DNA of 64,000 bases from Planctomicrobium piriforme. Its GTDB lineage: Bacteria > Planctomycetota > Planctomycetia > Planctomycetales > Planctomycetaceae. Of the stretch, positions 40,754-49,258 are shown one piece after another. The stretch lies in assembly GCF_900113665.1 (NCBI RefSeq), contig NZ_FOQD01000006.1:124001-188000 (forward strand), in the 5' to 3' direction. How positions within the stretch are numbered: the first letter of the stretch is position 1; each line of letters starts with the position of its first letter. Both the position numbers and the translations under genes were made by a program. The notes below the pieces were generated by a model. The model did no database searches. It saw only the letters and a program-made list of their open reading frames with translations, and was not told the origin of the DNA.

Positions 40754-42352
40754 TCAGGGGCCGGCTTGACTGACTGGCCGGGTTGGTTCGATGGCGGAAT
40801 AGCCAGCCGCCATGTCCTGGGTCAGGCGGTCGACGGTCGGCTCCATCAAGCCGAGCATGGTGTAGGGAAGGATGCCGAGCAGAATGGCGAACACCGCCAG
40901 GGTGACGCCAATCGTGCTTTCGCGGAAGTTCATGTCGACGAGGGCTTCCGGGTGAGGCCCTTTGTATTCGGGGCCCAGGTACACGCGCTGAATCGTCCAC
41001 AGAATATAGGCGGCCGTGAGGATCACACCGAAGGCGGCCACAATCGCCAGCAGCGGGCTGAAGTTCCAGGTGCTGAGGACGACGAACGCCTCCCCGATGA
41101 AGCCGCACAGGCCGGGGAGACCGAGCGCCGCGAAGAAGATGATAAAGGCGACGCCGCTGTAAAAGGGCATCGTCTGCAGCAGTCCGCCGAACCGGTTGAG
41201 ATCGCGGTGATGGACGCGGTCGTAGATCACGCCGACAAGGAAGAACATGCCGGCCGAGGAGACGCCGTGGGCGAGCATCTGGAACATCGCGCCCGACATC
41301 CCCATCTGCCAGAGATTGGGGTTCACGGTCGCGCCGGTTGCTTCGTTGATCTTCCAGACGGCGACGCCAATGAGGACGTAGCCCATGTGGCTGACGGAGC
41401 TATAGGCGACGAGGCGCTTGAAGTCGGTCTGAGCCATGGCCGCGAAGGCGCCGTAGATAATGCTGAACGCGCCGAGGGCGACCAGAGCATAGGCGGCGTA
41501 CTGCGTTCCATAAGGGCAGAGCGGCATGGCGATGCGGAGAATTCCGTAGCCCCCCATCTTCAGCAGGATGCCTGCCAGAATCATGGAGATGGGAGCGGGG
41601 GCTTCGACGTGGGCATCCGGCAGCCAGGTGTGGAACGGAAATGCCGGAAGCTTGATCGCAAAGCCGATGAACAGCAGCCAGAACGCCGCGATCTGCAGGG
41701 TGGGAGTGAACTGGCCTGCCTGACCGATCTTGGCGAGCACCAGCAGGTCGAAGACGTTCTGATGCCCAGAGAGTTCTGACTGGGCGCTGTTGAAGTAGAA
41801 CATCAGCATGGCGATCAGCATCAGCACGCCGCCGAAGAGCGTGTAGAGGAAGAACTTGATCGCCGCATATTCCTTGCGCGGGCCCCCCCAGATGCCGATG
41901 AGGAAGTACATCGGCAGGAGCATCACTTCCCAGAAGACGTAGAAGAGAAAGAAGTCGAGCGCGAAGAAGACCCCGAGGACGCCGGTTTCGAGAATCAGAA
42001 ACAGCATCAGGTAACCGCGGACTTTTTCGTTGACGCTCCACGACGCGAGTGCGGCCAGGACGAAGACAAAGCTCGTCAGCAGAATCAACGGCAGGCTGAT
42101 GCCGTCGACGCCAAGCTGATAGTAGATATTCCAGGTGGGTACCCAGCCATGTTTCACGACCATCTGCATCGTACCGACGGTCGGGTCGAACTCGTTCAGA
42201 ATCACGAGGGTGAGGGCAAACGTGGCGACGGTAAACGTCAGCGTACACAGCCGCATCGCCTGGACGGCTTTGCGGTCGAATGCGAGGAGGAACAGCGCCC
42301 CGATGGCGGGCAGGAAGATCGTCAGAAAATACAGCGGGTCAGGATTGATCAT
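40754..42352 (-). CDS. nuoM: NADH-quinone oxidoreductase subunit M
   Basis: 532 residues with about 14 membrane helices. The NuoM features FWEVMLLPMYFLIGIWGG (with the conserved Glu), IKLPAFPFHTWLPDAHVEAP, GGYGILRIAMPLCP and DFKRLVAYSSVSHMGYVLIG are all clear. It forms a proton channel in the membrane arm of complex I. The ATG at 42352 gives a standard N-terminus (MINPDPLYFLTIFLPAIGAL). It lies 58 bases after nuoL and 60 bases before nuoN, so one transcript is likely. Confidence 0.96.
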   Translation of the reverse strand: MINPDPLYFLTIFLPAIGALFLLAFDRKAVQAMRLCTLTFTVATFALTLVILNEFDPTVGTMQMVVKHGWVPTWNIYYQLGVDGISLPLILLTSFVFVLAALASWSVNEKVRGYLMLFLILETGVLGVFFALDFFLFYVFWEVMLLPMYFLIGIWGGPRKEYAAIKFFLYTLFGGVLMLIAMLMFYFNSAQSELSGHQNVFDLLVLAKIGQAGQFTPTLQIAAFWLLFIGFAIKLPAFPFHTWLPDAHVEAPAPISMILAGILLKMGGYGILRIAMPLCPYGTQYAAYALVALGAFSIIYGAFAAMAQTDFKRLVAYSSVSHMGYVLIGVAVWKINEATGATVNPNLWQMGMSGAMFQMLAHGVSSAGMFFLVGVIYDRVHHRDLNRFGGLLQTMPFYSGVAFIIFFAALGLPGLCGFIGEAFVVLSTWNFSPLLAIVAAFGVILTAAYILWTIQRVYLGPEYKGPHPEALVDMNFRESTIGVTLAVFAILLGILPYTMLGLMEPTVDRLTQDMAAGYSAIEPTRPVSQAGP

Positions 42353-42410
42353 GACTCAGACGACTTCAGGAAAACGGAACAATGATTCACACCGGACGAG
42401 GAAGGAGACT

Positions 42411-44783
42411 TCAGCGACCCGGCAAAAAAACGAACAACAAAACGAATAACACCACAACACTGAACGCAATCGACATCACATATTGTCGTAGCCGGCCGGT
42501 CTGCAGTTTGCGGAACTCGCGGCCGGCCGAGTAAGTGGCTCCGCCGATCGCGTTGACGGCACGGTCGACGACTGCTTCATCAAACAGCCGATCCCAACTG
42601 GCGATGGCAACGAAGACTTTTGCCAGGCGGTGCAACAGGGCATCGAGAACGTTGCGGTCGAACGCGGTGCACCAGGCGGCGATGACATGTACCGGGCGGA
42701 CGAACATTGCGTCGTACAGGGCGTCGAATTCCCATTTGTCGATCAGGAAGCGGTGCAACAGACTGAACTGCCGTTGAATGCTGCGGACATCGACCCAGCC
42801 GAGGGCGTAGAACACATAGGCCAGAATCGTGCCGGCGAAGGCGACCGTCAGTGCGGCGGACCCTGCCTGAAGATGCTGCATGTGAATTTCATGTCGCCCA
42901 GGGAAGGCAAGCCCGGCGGTGGCGGCGGTCACGCCAGGGGCGACATGCACCGGCTCGGCCGACTGCAACAGATGCACCAGAGGCCCCTGTTCTCCCGCGA
43001 AGCCGACGGTGATGGCGAAAAATGCGAGGACGAACAGCGGCAGCGTCATGACGCGCGGCGATTCGTGAGCGTGTTCGAAGATTTCCGCGTCTTTCGGTTC
43101 GCCGAAGAAGGTCATGAACCACATGCGGAACATGTAGAAGGCGGTGATGCCGGCGGTGATCAGGGGAATCAGAAACAGCAGGGCGTGATTGGGGTTCAGC
43201 GAGGCAAACGAGAGTGCGGTCGCGAGAATCGAATCTTTGGAGTGATAGCCTGAGAACGCGACCGGTCCGAAGATCGGGAGCGGCGGCAACAGCGGGACGG
43301 CCAGCCCGCAGATGGCGACGACGCCGACGAACATTGTCCAGCAGGTGACCGGCATCTTCTTGTGCAGGCCGCCCATGCGAGTCATGTCCTGCTCGTGATG
43401 GCAGCCGTGAATCACGCTGCCGGAGCAGAGGAACATCAGCGATTTGAAGAAGGCGTGCGTGATGAGGTGAAAGAGCCCGGCCATCCAGCCGCCGACGCCG
43501 AGGGCCAGCATCATGTAGCCGAGCTGGCTGATGGTGGAGTAAGCGAGAACGCGTTTGATGTCAGTCACGACAACGGCAATCGTCGCCCCGATGAAGAGCG
43601 TAATGCAGCCGACATAGGCAATGACCAGCAGGGCTTCAGGAGTCAGCAGCGGATAGAAACGGGCGGCCAGGTACACCCCGGCTGCGACCATTGTCGCCGA
43701 GTGAACGAGGGCTGAGACGGGAGTCGGTCCCTCCATCGCGTCAGGCAACCAGGTTTGTAAGGGGAACTGAGCGCTCTTGCCGATGCAGCCGGCGAAAATG
43801 CCGAGACCTGCGGCGGTGAGCAGCCAGTACGGCATGGATCGAATTGGCGCGCCGCTGGGTGTGGCGAGAGCAACGGTTTTGTCCTGACCTTCGCCGCTCG
43901 TTTCGAGAACTCCTTCGTGGGAGCGAATCAACTGGAACAGGCCAGGCGGCCGACTGGATTCCGGATTGGTTTCCGCAAAGTGAAACACGCCGACCCAGGT
44001 CCAGATGATCATCAGGCCGATCAGGAACCCGAAGTCCCCAATGCGGTTCATGATGAAGGCCTTGTTCGCCGCGGTGCTGGCGGAATGGCGTTCGACATAA
44101 AACCCAATCAACAGGTAGCTGCAGACGCCGACCAGTTCCCAGAAGATGAACACCTGAAAAATATTCCCGGCCAGCACGAGTCCCAGCATCGAGAAGCAGA
44201 AGAGTGATAGAAAGGCGAAGAACCGCCCGTAGCGGCCAGGGCGGTGAAAGTGCCGATGATTGGGAAGGTGAACGAAGTGGTCTTCGTAGCGGTCGGTGAG
44301 TTCGTCGCTCATGTAGCCGATGGCAAAGATGTGAATGCAGGCGGCGATGAGCGTCACCATGCAGAACATGACGAGCGTCAGACCGTCGATGAAGTAATCG
44401 AGTGAGACATCGAGTGCGCCGAAGCGGCCGAGTCGATAAAAGGTTCCGGTGAATGCGCCGGCGAGGGGATGATGTGTTGGCTCGGCGGTGACATGGGCTG
44501 CGGGTGCGGTTTGCTCAGCCGTGGCGTCGGGGGCATGTGCTTCGGCGGGCGTGTTTCCCCAAAGCGGGACATCGGTCGCAGAGACCCAGATGACGAGTGC
44601 CGATAGGCTCAATACAAAGCCGGTGCCGATGCAGCCGACGGCGAGGTAGGCCGGCAGGCGACTGGTGCGCTTGCTCCACCAGCCGCTCGTGATTTCGACG
44701 ACAAAGCCTGCCAGCGGCAACAGCCACGCCAGCGTGAGCAGCCACGACAGTGTCGTTCCAATCTGTTGATAGTCAGCCGGCAT
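42411..44783 (-). CDS. nuoL: NADH-quinone oxidoreductase subunit L
   Basis: 790 residues, the distal proton-pumping subunit of complex I. Core motifs: FIFWELVGVCSYLLIGFY, NKAFIMNRIGDFGFLIGLMI, KSAQFPLQTWLPDAMEGPTP, VSALVHSATMVAAGVYLAAR, DIKRVLAYSTISQLGYMMLA, HAFFKSLMFL. It is longer than typical NuoL (about 610-650) because of three parts: an Ala/His/Glu-rich loop near residue 85-110, a His-rich loop (HFVHLPNHRHFHRPGRYGRF, about 170) and an insertion near 280-320 with no hydrophobic character. The C-terminal lateral helix region is present. A 273-base gap with an AT-rich repeat separates it from nuoK. Confidence 0.95.
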   Translation of the reverse strand: MPADYQQIGTTLSWLLTLAWLLPLAGFVVEITSGWWSKRTSRLPAYLAVGCIGTGFVLSLSALVIWVSATDVPLWGNTPAEAHAPDATAEQTAPAAHVTAEPTHHPLAGAFTGTFYRLGRFGALDVSLDYFIDGLTLVMFCMVTLIAACIHIFAIGYMSDELTDRYEDHFVHLPNHRHFHRPGRYGRFFAFLSLFCFSMLGLVLAGNIFQVFIFWELVGVCSYLLIGFYVERHSASTAANKAFIMNRIGDFGFLIGLMIIWTWVGVFHFAETNPESSRPPGLFQLIRSHEGVLETSGEGQDKTVALATPSGAPIRSMPYWLLTAAGLGIFAGCIGKSAQFPLQTWLPDAMEGPTPVSALVHSATMVAAGVYLAARFYPLLTPEALLVIAYVGCITLFIGATIAVVVTDIKRVLAYSTISQLGYMMLALGVGGWMAGLFHLITHAFFKSLMFLCSGSVIHGCHHEQDMTRMGGLHKKMPVTCWTMFVGVVAICGLAVPLLPPLPIFGPVAFSGYHSKDSILATALSFASLNPNHALLFLIPLITAGITAFYMFRMWFMTFFGEPKDAEIFEHAHESPRVMTLPLFVLAFFAITVGFAGEQGPLVHLLQSAEPVHVAPGVTAATAGLAFPGRHEIHMQHLQAGSAALTVAFAGTILAYVFYALGWVDVRSIQRQFSLLHRFLIDKWEFDALYDAMFVRPVHVIAAWCTAFDRNVLDALLHRLAKVFVAIASWDRLFDEAVVDRAVNAIGGATYSAGREFRKLQTGRLRQYVMSIAFSVVVLFVLLFVFLPGR

Positions 44784-44885
44784 GATTCCTGTCTCGTCGT
44801 CGGCAACGCCGGCGGCAAATTTACAAATTTCGTGTCACGCAGTTTGGAAGTTCGAGAAGCTCACAACGTTTCAAAAAGAAGTACG

Positions 44886-45022
44886 AGATTTCAAATCTCA
44901 AAATTCAAATCTCAAACAAAATTCAAATTCCAATGACCAAAACAATTCAGCCGTTTGGTTCTTTTGAATTTTGAACATTGAAATTTGTTTGGAATTTGGT
45001 GCTTCGGATTTGGAATTTTGGA
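44886..45022. repeat. Dispersed AT-rich repeat, copy D, inside the nuo cluster
   Basis: Imperfect direct units (TCAAATCTCAAAATTCAAAT) then an inverted arm ending TTGGTGCTTCGGATTTGG. It occupies most of the nuoK-nuoL spacer, while other nuo spacers are at most 60 bases. Confidence 0.85.
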
Positions 45023-45056
45023 AGGGATCGGCCCTTCATCTGATGTTCAGGTAAGC

Positions 45057-45371
45057 CTAGTGCTTCAGTTCATTGGCACGATCGACGTCGATCGTGAGGT
45101 GGTTGTTGTAAAAGTTAAGGGCGATGGCGAGGGCGATGGCGGCTTCGGCGGCGGCGAGGACGATCACGAACAGGGCCATGATCTGCCCGTCGAGACCCAG
45201 CAGCCCGTATTCGGAAAAGGCGACGAGGTTGACGTTCGCGCCATTGAGAACGAGTTCGACCCCCATCAGCACGCCGATGCCGTTCCGCTTGGTCGCCATG
45301 CAGACGAGTCCGCAGGTGAACAGCACGGCGGCGACCGCAAGGTAGGCGTTCAGGTTGACGGTATGTTCCAC
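45057..45371 (-). CDS. nuoK: NADH-quinone oxidoreductase subunit K
   Basis: 104 residues from a GTG at 45371, chosen because AAGGATG is five bases upstream and because this gives the normal length for NuoK (about 100). Three membrane helices contain the conserved glutamates in GVLMGVELVLNGANVNLVAF and VLAAAEAAIALAIALNFYNN. It is part of the complex I membrane arm next to NuoJ. The open frame extends 126 bases further upstream over the end of nuoJ, but that part is not coding for NuoK. Confidence 0.94.
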   Translation of the reverse strand: MEHTVNLNAYLAVAAVLFTCGLVCMATKRNGIGVLMGVELVLNGANVNLVAFSEYGLLGLDGQIMALFVIVLAAAEAAIALAIALNFYNNHLTIDVDRANELKH

Positions 45372-45405
45372 GACTTCATCCTTGTCGGCGCGAACGCCGA
45401 GCGAC

Positions 45406-46050
45406 TCACAATTCCGAGACCGCCTGACGGCGTTTCGCCCGGGCCAGGTACGATGCTCCGACCAGCACGACCAGCAGGTGCATCGACACAATTTCAAAGG
45501 GGAGCAGGTAACCTGTGCTGAGGGTCAGCGGTTCCTGGGCGATGTCGTTCTTTTCCGGCGAGTTGCTGGCTGGCAGCGCCAAATCCTTGTCGAACCGCGC
45601 TCCCAGCATTGCGATGCCGATGCGGCGGGATGTGTTGCCTTCTCCGGCCGGTGAATAGCCTGTCGGAGCGACGGGTCCGTTCGCGGCGGCGAGCTTGCGT
45701 TCCGTCTGTCTCCAGTCGACCGCGAGCACGGTCGAAATCGCCACGGCGAGAAACGCGGCGCCGAGGAAGCCCCCTTGCAGCAGTTCCGCCGGACTGTTCT
45801 TGATCGACGAATACGGTGCGCTGGCGGTGAGCATCACGCCGAAGATCAGCAGCACCACTGTGCCGCCAACGTAAATCAACAGTTGCGTCGCGCCGACGAA
45901 ATCAGCATTCAGCAGAAAGAACAGCCCGGCGGTCGCACAGAGCGAGATCACCAGGTAGAACGCCATCCGGACGACGTTCTGACTCAGCACCACGGCGACC
46001 GCCGCGGCACAGGCGACCAGGGCATACAGACTGAAGAGAAACTGTTCCAT
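45406..46050 (-). CDS. nuoJ: NADH-quinone oxidoreductase subunit J
   Basis: 214 residues with five membrane helices; NuoJ features LSQNVVRMAFYLVISLCATA, ADFVGATQLLIYVGGTVVLL and YLLPFEIVSMHLLVVLVGAS are present. A loop of about 60 residues between helices 4 and 5 (about 115-170) is hydrophilic and longer than in E. coli (184 residues in total). Its ATG overlaps the TAA of nuoH by one base (TAATG). nuoK follows after 34 bases. Confidence 0.93.
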   Translation of the reverse strand: MEQFLFSLYALVACAAAVAVVLSQNVVRMAFYLVISLCATAGLFFLLNADFVGATQLLIYVGGTVVLLIFGVMLTASAPYSSIKNSPAELLQGGFLGAAFLAVAISTVLAVDWRQTERKLAAANGPVAPTGYSPAGEGNTSRRIGIAMLGARFDKDLALPASNSPEKNDIAQEPLTLSTGYLLPFEIVSMHLLVVLVGASYLARAKRRQAVSEL

Positions 46051-47288
46051 TACCTGACCCCCTGTGTTGGGTCAGAGAGCCTGGCTGTTTCGATTTCGAG
46101 ATTGCGGGGCGCGACCACTCGCGGTCGGGGCACCCGTTCTCCGATGGGACTAAACAGGTTTGAACGTTGCAGTGTGGCGGCGAGCAGCAGCGGCCAAAGG
46201 GTCGCTCCCAGGAACAGGAAGCAACTGATCGGCACCAGGTACTTCAGACAGGTGGTCATCACCTGATCGATGCGAAGCCGGGGCAGGGTCCAGCGAATCC
46301 AGATCTGGACGTTGACCAGGATGCCGGCTTTGACCAGCAGGACGACCATGCCCAGCACCCGGGTGAGATAGCCATAAGCAAACGAGCTGTCATTCACGGC
46401 GACGAGCGAATTGTCGATGAAGGGCAAGCCGGTCCACCAGCCGCCGAGAAACAGAATCGCGCCCAGCATGCTCACGAAGAACATCGAGGCATATTCGGCC
46501 AGAAAGAAGAACGACCACCGCATGCCGGAGTATTCGGTATGGAAGCCGCCGACGAGTTCGCTTTCGGCTTCGGCGAGATCGAAGGGGGCGCGTTTATTAC
46601 TGGCGAGCGTCACCGTGAAGAAGACGAAGAACGCCAGGAAGCTGAACGGGTCATGAAAGATGAGCCAGTTCCAGAAGCCACCGGACTGAATGCTCACGAT
46701 TTCGTTGAGGTTCATCGAGCCGGCGATGAGGACGGGAATGACGGCCGTGATTCCGAGCGGGACTTCATAGCTCACCATCTGAGCGGCTTCACGCATGCCG
46801 CCGAACAGCGACCATTTGGAACCGCTGGAGTAACCGGCCAGGACGATCCCCAAAACTTCCAGCGATAGCACGGCGAGGGCAATGAACAAGCCCACGTCCG
46901 AGCCGACGGAGACCCAGCCGTCACTGAAGGGGACAAACATGAACGCCGCGAAGGACGCGACGACGACAATGTAGGGAGCGAGCTGAAACAGCATGCGGTC
47001 GGCGGCGTGTGGCGCGAGGTCTTCTTTCTGGACGAGCTTGATGCCGTCGGCCAGCGATTGCAGCCAGCCGAAACGACCGCCTGTCCGGGTCGGCCCAAGG
47101 CGGTCCTGAAGACGGCCTGAGACTTTGCGTTCGGCCCAGATGAAAGCAAAGGCAGGCAGCCCGAAGAAGAGACCGATCAGGGCGGTGTGAATGGCCGCCG
47201 CGACGAACATCGGGATCCAGTCCGGCAGCCAGGGAGCAGTCTCGGCGAGCCACTCCGTCATGGTCGTGGACAACAGAACCGATTTCAT
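46050..47288 (-). CDS. nuoH: NADH-quinone oxidoreductase subunit H
   Basis: 412 residues from the ATG at 47288; an ATG 27 bases later is possible. Eight membrane helices. NuoH motifs include AERKVSGRLQDRLGPTRTGG, FGWLQSLADGIKLVQKED, YSSGSKWSLFGGMREAAQMV, SYEVPLGITAVIPVLIAGSM, RAPFDLAEAESELVGGFHTE and YSGMRW. It forms the quinone-site junction of complex I. nuoI, which normally follows nuoH in many bacteria, is not between nuoH and nuoJ here. Further subunits A-G and I must be encoded elsewhere or be absent. Confidence 0.95.
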   Translation of the reverse strand: MKSVLLSTTMTEWLAETAPWLPDWIPMFVAAAIHTALIGLFFGLPAFAFIWAERKVSGRLQDRLGPTRTGGRFGWLQSLADGIKLVQKEDLAPHAADRMLFQLAPYIVVVASFAAFMFVPFSDGWVSVGSDVGLFIALAVLSLEVLGIVLAGYSSGSKWSLFGGMREAAQMVSYEVPLGITAVIPVLIAGSMNLNEIVSIQSGGFWNWLIFHDPFSFLAFFVFFTVTLASNKRAPFDLAEAESELVGGFHTEYSGMRWSFFFLAEYASMFFVSMLGAILFLGGWWTGLPFIDNSLVAVNDSSFAYGYLTRVLGMVVLLVKAGILVNVQIWIRWTLPRLRIDQVMTTCLKYLVPISCFLFLGATLWPLLLAATLQRSNLFSPIGERVPRPRVVAPRNLEIETARLSDPTQGVR

Positions 47289-47815
47289 TGCCACGCCGCC
47301 TGTCATCTGTCTCGCAAAGGAAAACGACACCGCGACTTCGGCCGGGGTGTCGATCTGGACTGTTCGTGCTGGAAAGTCTTGGTGTGAAGCTGGGTTAAGG
47401 AGGACGACCTGTCGACCCGTTCCGTCGAATCAACCATATGGATCGAACCGGGTTCTCCAGTAACGGTTGGAAAAACGTCGGGAACCCCTCGATCAGCGCT
47501 CGAAGTTATGGCACATGGCGTCGGGACATTCAAGCCCCAGAGCGGACACGCGGTTTCGCCGAACGGTTCATTCCATCGCGACTTACGGTGAAAACGCTGC
47601 GGCCATAACAGCTCAGGTTGTCGTCACCCGTCCGCCTATCGGCCCAGAGGAGATAGAAACGCCGAGAACGCAGAGAGCGCGGAGGTGATACAGAAGAAAA
47701 GTGAACACAGCAAAGCCAGTTCGAATTCAGGTTTCGAACTTCAGGAGTGGACTGAAATCAGAGCGTCTTTCCTCAGCGCTCTCGGCGTCCTCGGCGTTTC
47801 AAAATCCTTACGAAC
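47289..47815. other. Intergenic region with inverted repeat
   Basis: About 527 bases between the nuoH start and the end of the DUF1501 gene. It contains the inverted repeat at 47657-47800 and otherwise only leader sequence for nuoH. Short frames here show no family resemblance. Confidence 0.5.
47657..47800. repeat. Inverted repeat with 29-base arms
   Basis: AAACGCCGAGAACGCAGAG with GAGCGCGGAGG (47657-47685) faces its inverted partner ending CTCGGCGTCCTCGGCGTTT (47772-47800); about 25 of 29 bases match by eye, with an 86-base centre. It lies just outside the stop of the DUF1501 gene. Confidence 0.85.
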
Positions 47816-49090
47816 TCAGCTGAAGAGTTCGGGAATCGGTTCTCCCCCGTCAACAACTTTCAGCGGTCGGCCGAGCGGGCTGATGTTTTCAAAGGCGGGG
47901 TTGATGTGCAGGGCGCGGGAGACGGATTGGAGGAGGTCGGCGACGCTGACCGGTCGATCGGTGATGGAGTTACCGTCGTCCGAGGTTGAGCCGATGACTT
48001 GGCCCCCTTTGATGCCGCCGCCGGCGACCCAGCAGTTGAAGGCACGGGGGAAGTGATCACGCCCGCCGCGAGCGTTCACCTGGGGGGTGCGTCCGAATTC
48101 ACCGGTCCAGACAACGACCGTTCGTTCCAGCAGGCCGCGGGCTTTCAGATCGGCGACCAGGGCCGCGCTGCCGGGGTCCACCTGTGACGCCAGATTGCTG
48201 ATGCGCGAGAAGTTGTCGTCGTGAGTGTCCCAGCCATCGGCGCGAACTTCCACGAACGTGACGCCGCTTTCGACGAGTCGACGGGCGAGCAGGCAGCCTC
48301 GTCCAAACTGCGAGTTTCCGTACTGGTCGCGCGTGGCTTGCGACTCGGTGCTGAGGTCGAAAGCTTTCGTCGCGGGACTGAGAACGAGCTTGGCCGCTTT
48401 GTTATAGAGCTGGCGGTGATTCTCAACGGCAGTTGCAGCGCCGCGACGAGCAAATTCGCTATCGAGCCGTTCCAGCAGCCCGAGCCGACGTTCGAGCCGG
48501 TCTTGCGGCTTGGCGGAGCGGACGTTCTGCGGCATCTGACCGGGGTTGTCGACGACGAATGGTTCGTAGTCGACGCCGAGGAAGCCGGCTCCTTCGGTGC
48601 GGCCAATCGAGATGACGCCAGGGAGTTCGGCATTGGCATCGGCAAGCTGTTGAGCCACGCAACTGCCGAAGCTGGGGTGTTTCACGCTGCCGGAAGGGAT
48701 GTAACCGGTGTGCAGTTGATAGGTCGCCCGTTGATGGTTCCCTTCCTTGTTAGTCATCGACCGGATGAGGGCGATGTCCTGCATCACCTTGGCGGTCTGC
48801 TCCCAGTCGTGGGCGATCTGGACGCCGGGAATGCTGGTGGCGATCGCTTTGGTTTCGCCGCCGTTCTCGTGATTGGGTTTGGGGTCAAAGGTTTCAAACT
48901 GGCTGGGACCGCCGTTCATCCAGAGCAGGATCAGGGAGCGTCCCTGTTTACGGAGTTCTTCCGCATGAACCGCCATCATGTCCCGAAAGCTCAACACGCC
49001 CGCGCCGGACACGGCGAGGGTCTGCAAAAACCGCCGTCTCGAAACCTGCCCGCGGGAGAGCGTCACCTGTTCGCTGAGATAAACTGCCAT
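47816..49090 (-). CDS. DUF1501 domain protein (sulfatase-like, Tat-exported)
   Basis: 424 residues. A twin-arginine signal RRRFLQTLAVSGAGVLSFRD near residue 18 predicts folded export. The DUF1501 domain follows: LILLWMNGGPSQFETFDPKP, GVQIAHDWEQTAKVMQDIAL, IRSMTNKEGNHQRATYQLHT, VTFVEVRADGWDTHDDNF and VVVWTGEFGRTPQVN, GGRDHFPRAFNCWVAGGGIK. The fold is of the alkaline phosphatase/sulfatase superfamily, though the usual Cys/Ser formylglycine site is not obvious. In planctomycetes it pairs with DUF1549/DUF1553 genes, as here (next gene upstream, same strand). The substrate is unknown; a role in polysaccharide degradation is often suggested. Confidence 0.92.
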   Translation of the reverse strand: MAVYLSEQVTLSRGQVSRRRFLQTLAVSGAGVLSFRDMMAVHAEELRKQGRSLILLWMNGGPSQFETFDPKPNHENGGETKAIATSIPGVQIAHDWEQTAKVMQDIALIRSMTNKEGNHQRATYQLHTGYIPSGSVKHPSFGSCVAQQLADANAELPGVISIGRTEGAGFLGVDYEPFVVDNPGQMPQNVRSAKPQDRLERRLGLLERLDSEFARRGAATAVENHRQLYNKAAKLVLSPATKAFDLSTESQATRDQYGNSQFGRGCLLARRLVESGVTFVEVRADGWDTHDDNFSRISNLASQVDPGSAALVADLKARGLLERTVVVWTGEFGRTPQVNARGGRDHFPRAFNCWVAGGGIKGGQVIGSTSDDGNSITDRPVSVADLLQSVSRALHINPAFENISPLGRPLKVVDGGEPIPELFS

Positions 49091-49108
49091 GATCGGGGCC
49101 TGTCAATA

Positions 49109-49257
49109 GTCGTCAGTTTTCAGTTGTCAGTTGTCAGTGATCAGTCAAATTCTGAGACAAGGCATTTCGTTGACGTCGGGCCACCAAAGGAAAAGCAGTC
49201 CGTGAATTCTTCTTGTATTTCAGTCTGAGAACTGAAAACTGACGACTGAAAACTTTG
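49109..49257. repeat. Inverted repeat of GTCAGTTTTCAGT-type units
   Basis: The left arm has GTCGTCAGTTTTCAGTTGTC and the right arm ACTGAAAACTGACGACTGAA. The 149-base tract lies between the DUF1549 and DUF1501 genes and covers almost the entire spacer. Confidence 0.8.
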
Positions 49258-49258
49258 T

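Noticed and set aside
40373..41779. Open frame of about 470 codons on the plus strand
   Set aside because: Antisense to nuoN and nuoM; hydrophilic Gly/Glu/Asp-rich translation typical of the complement of membrane genes.
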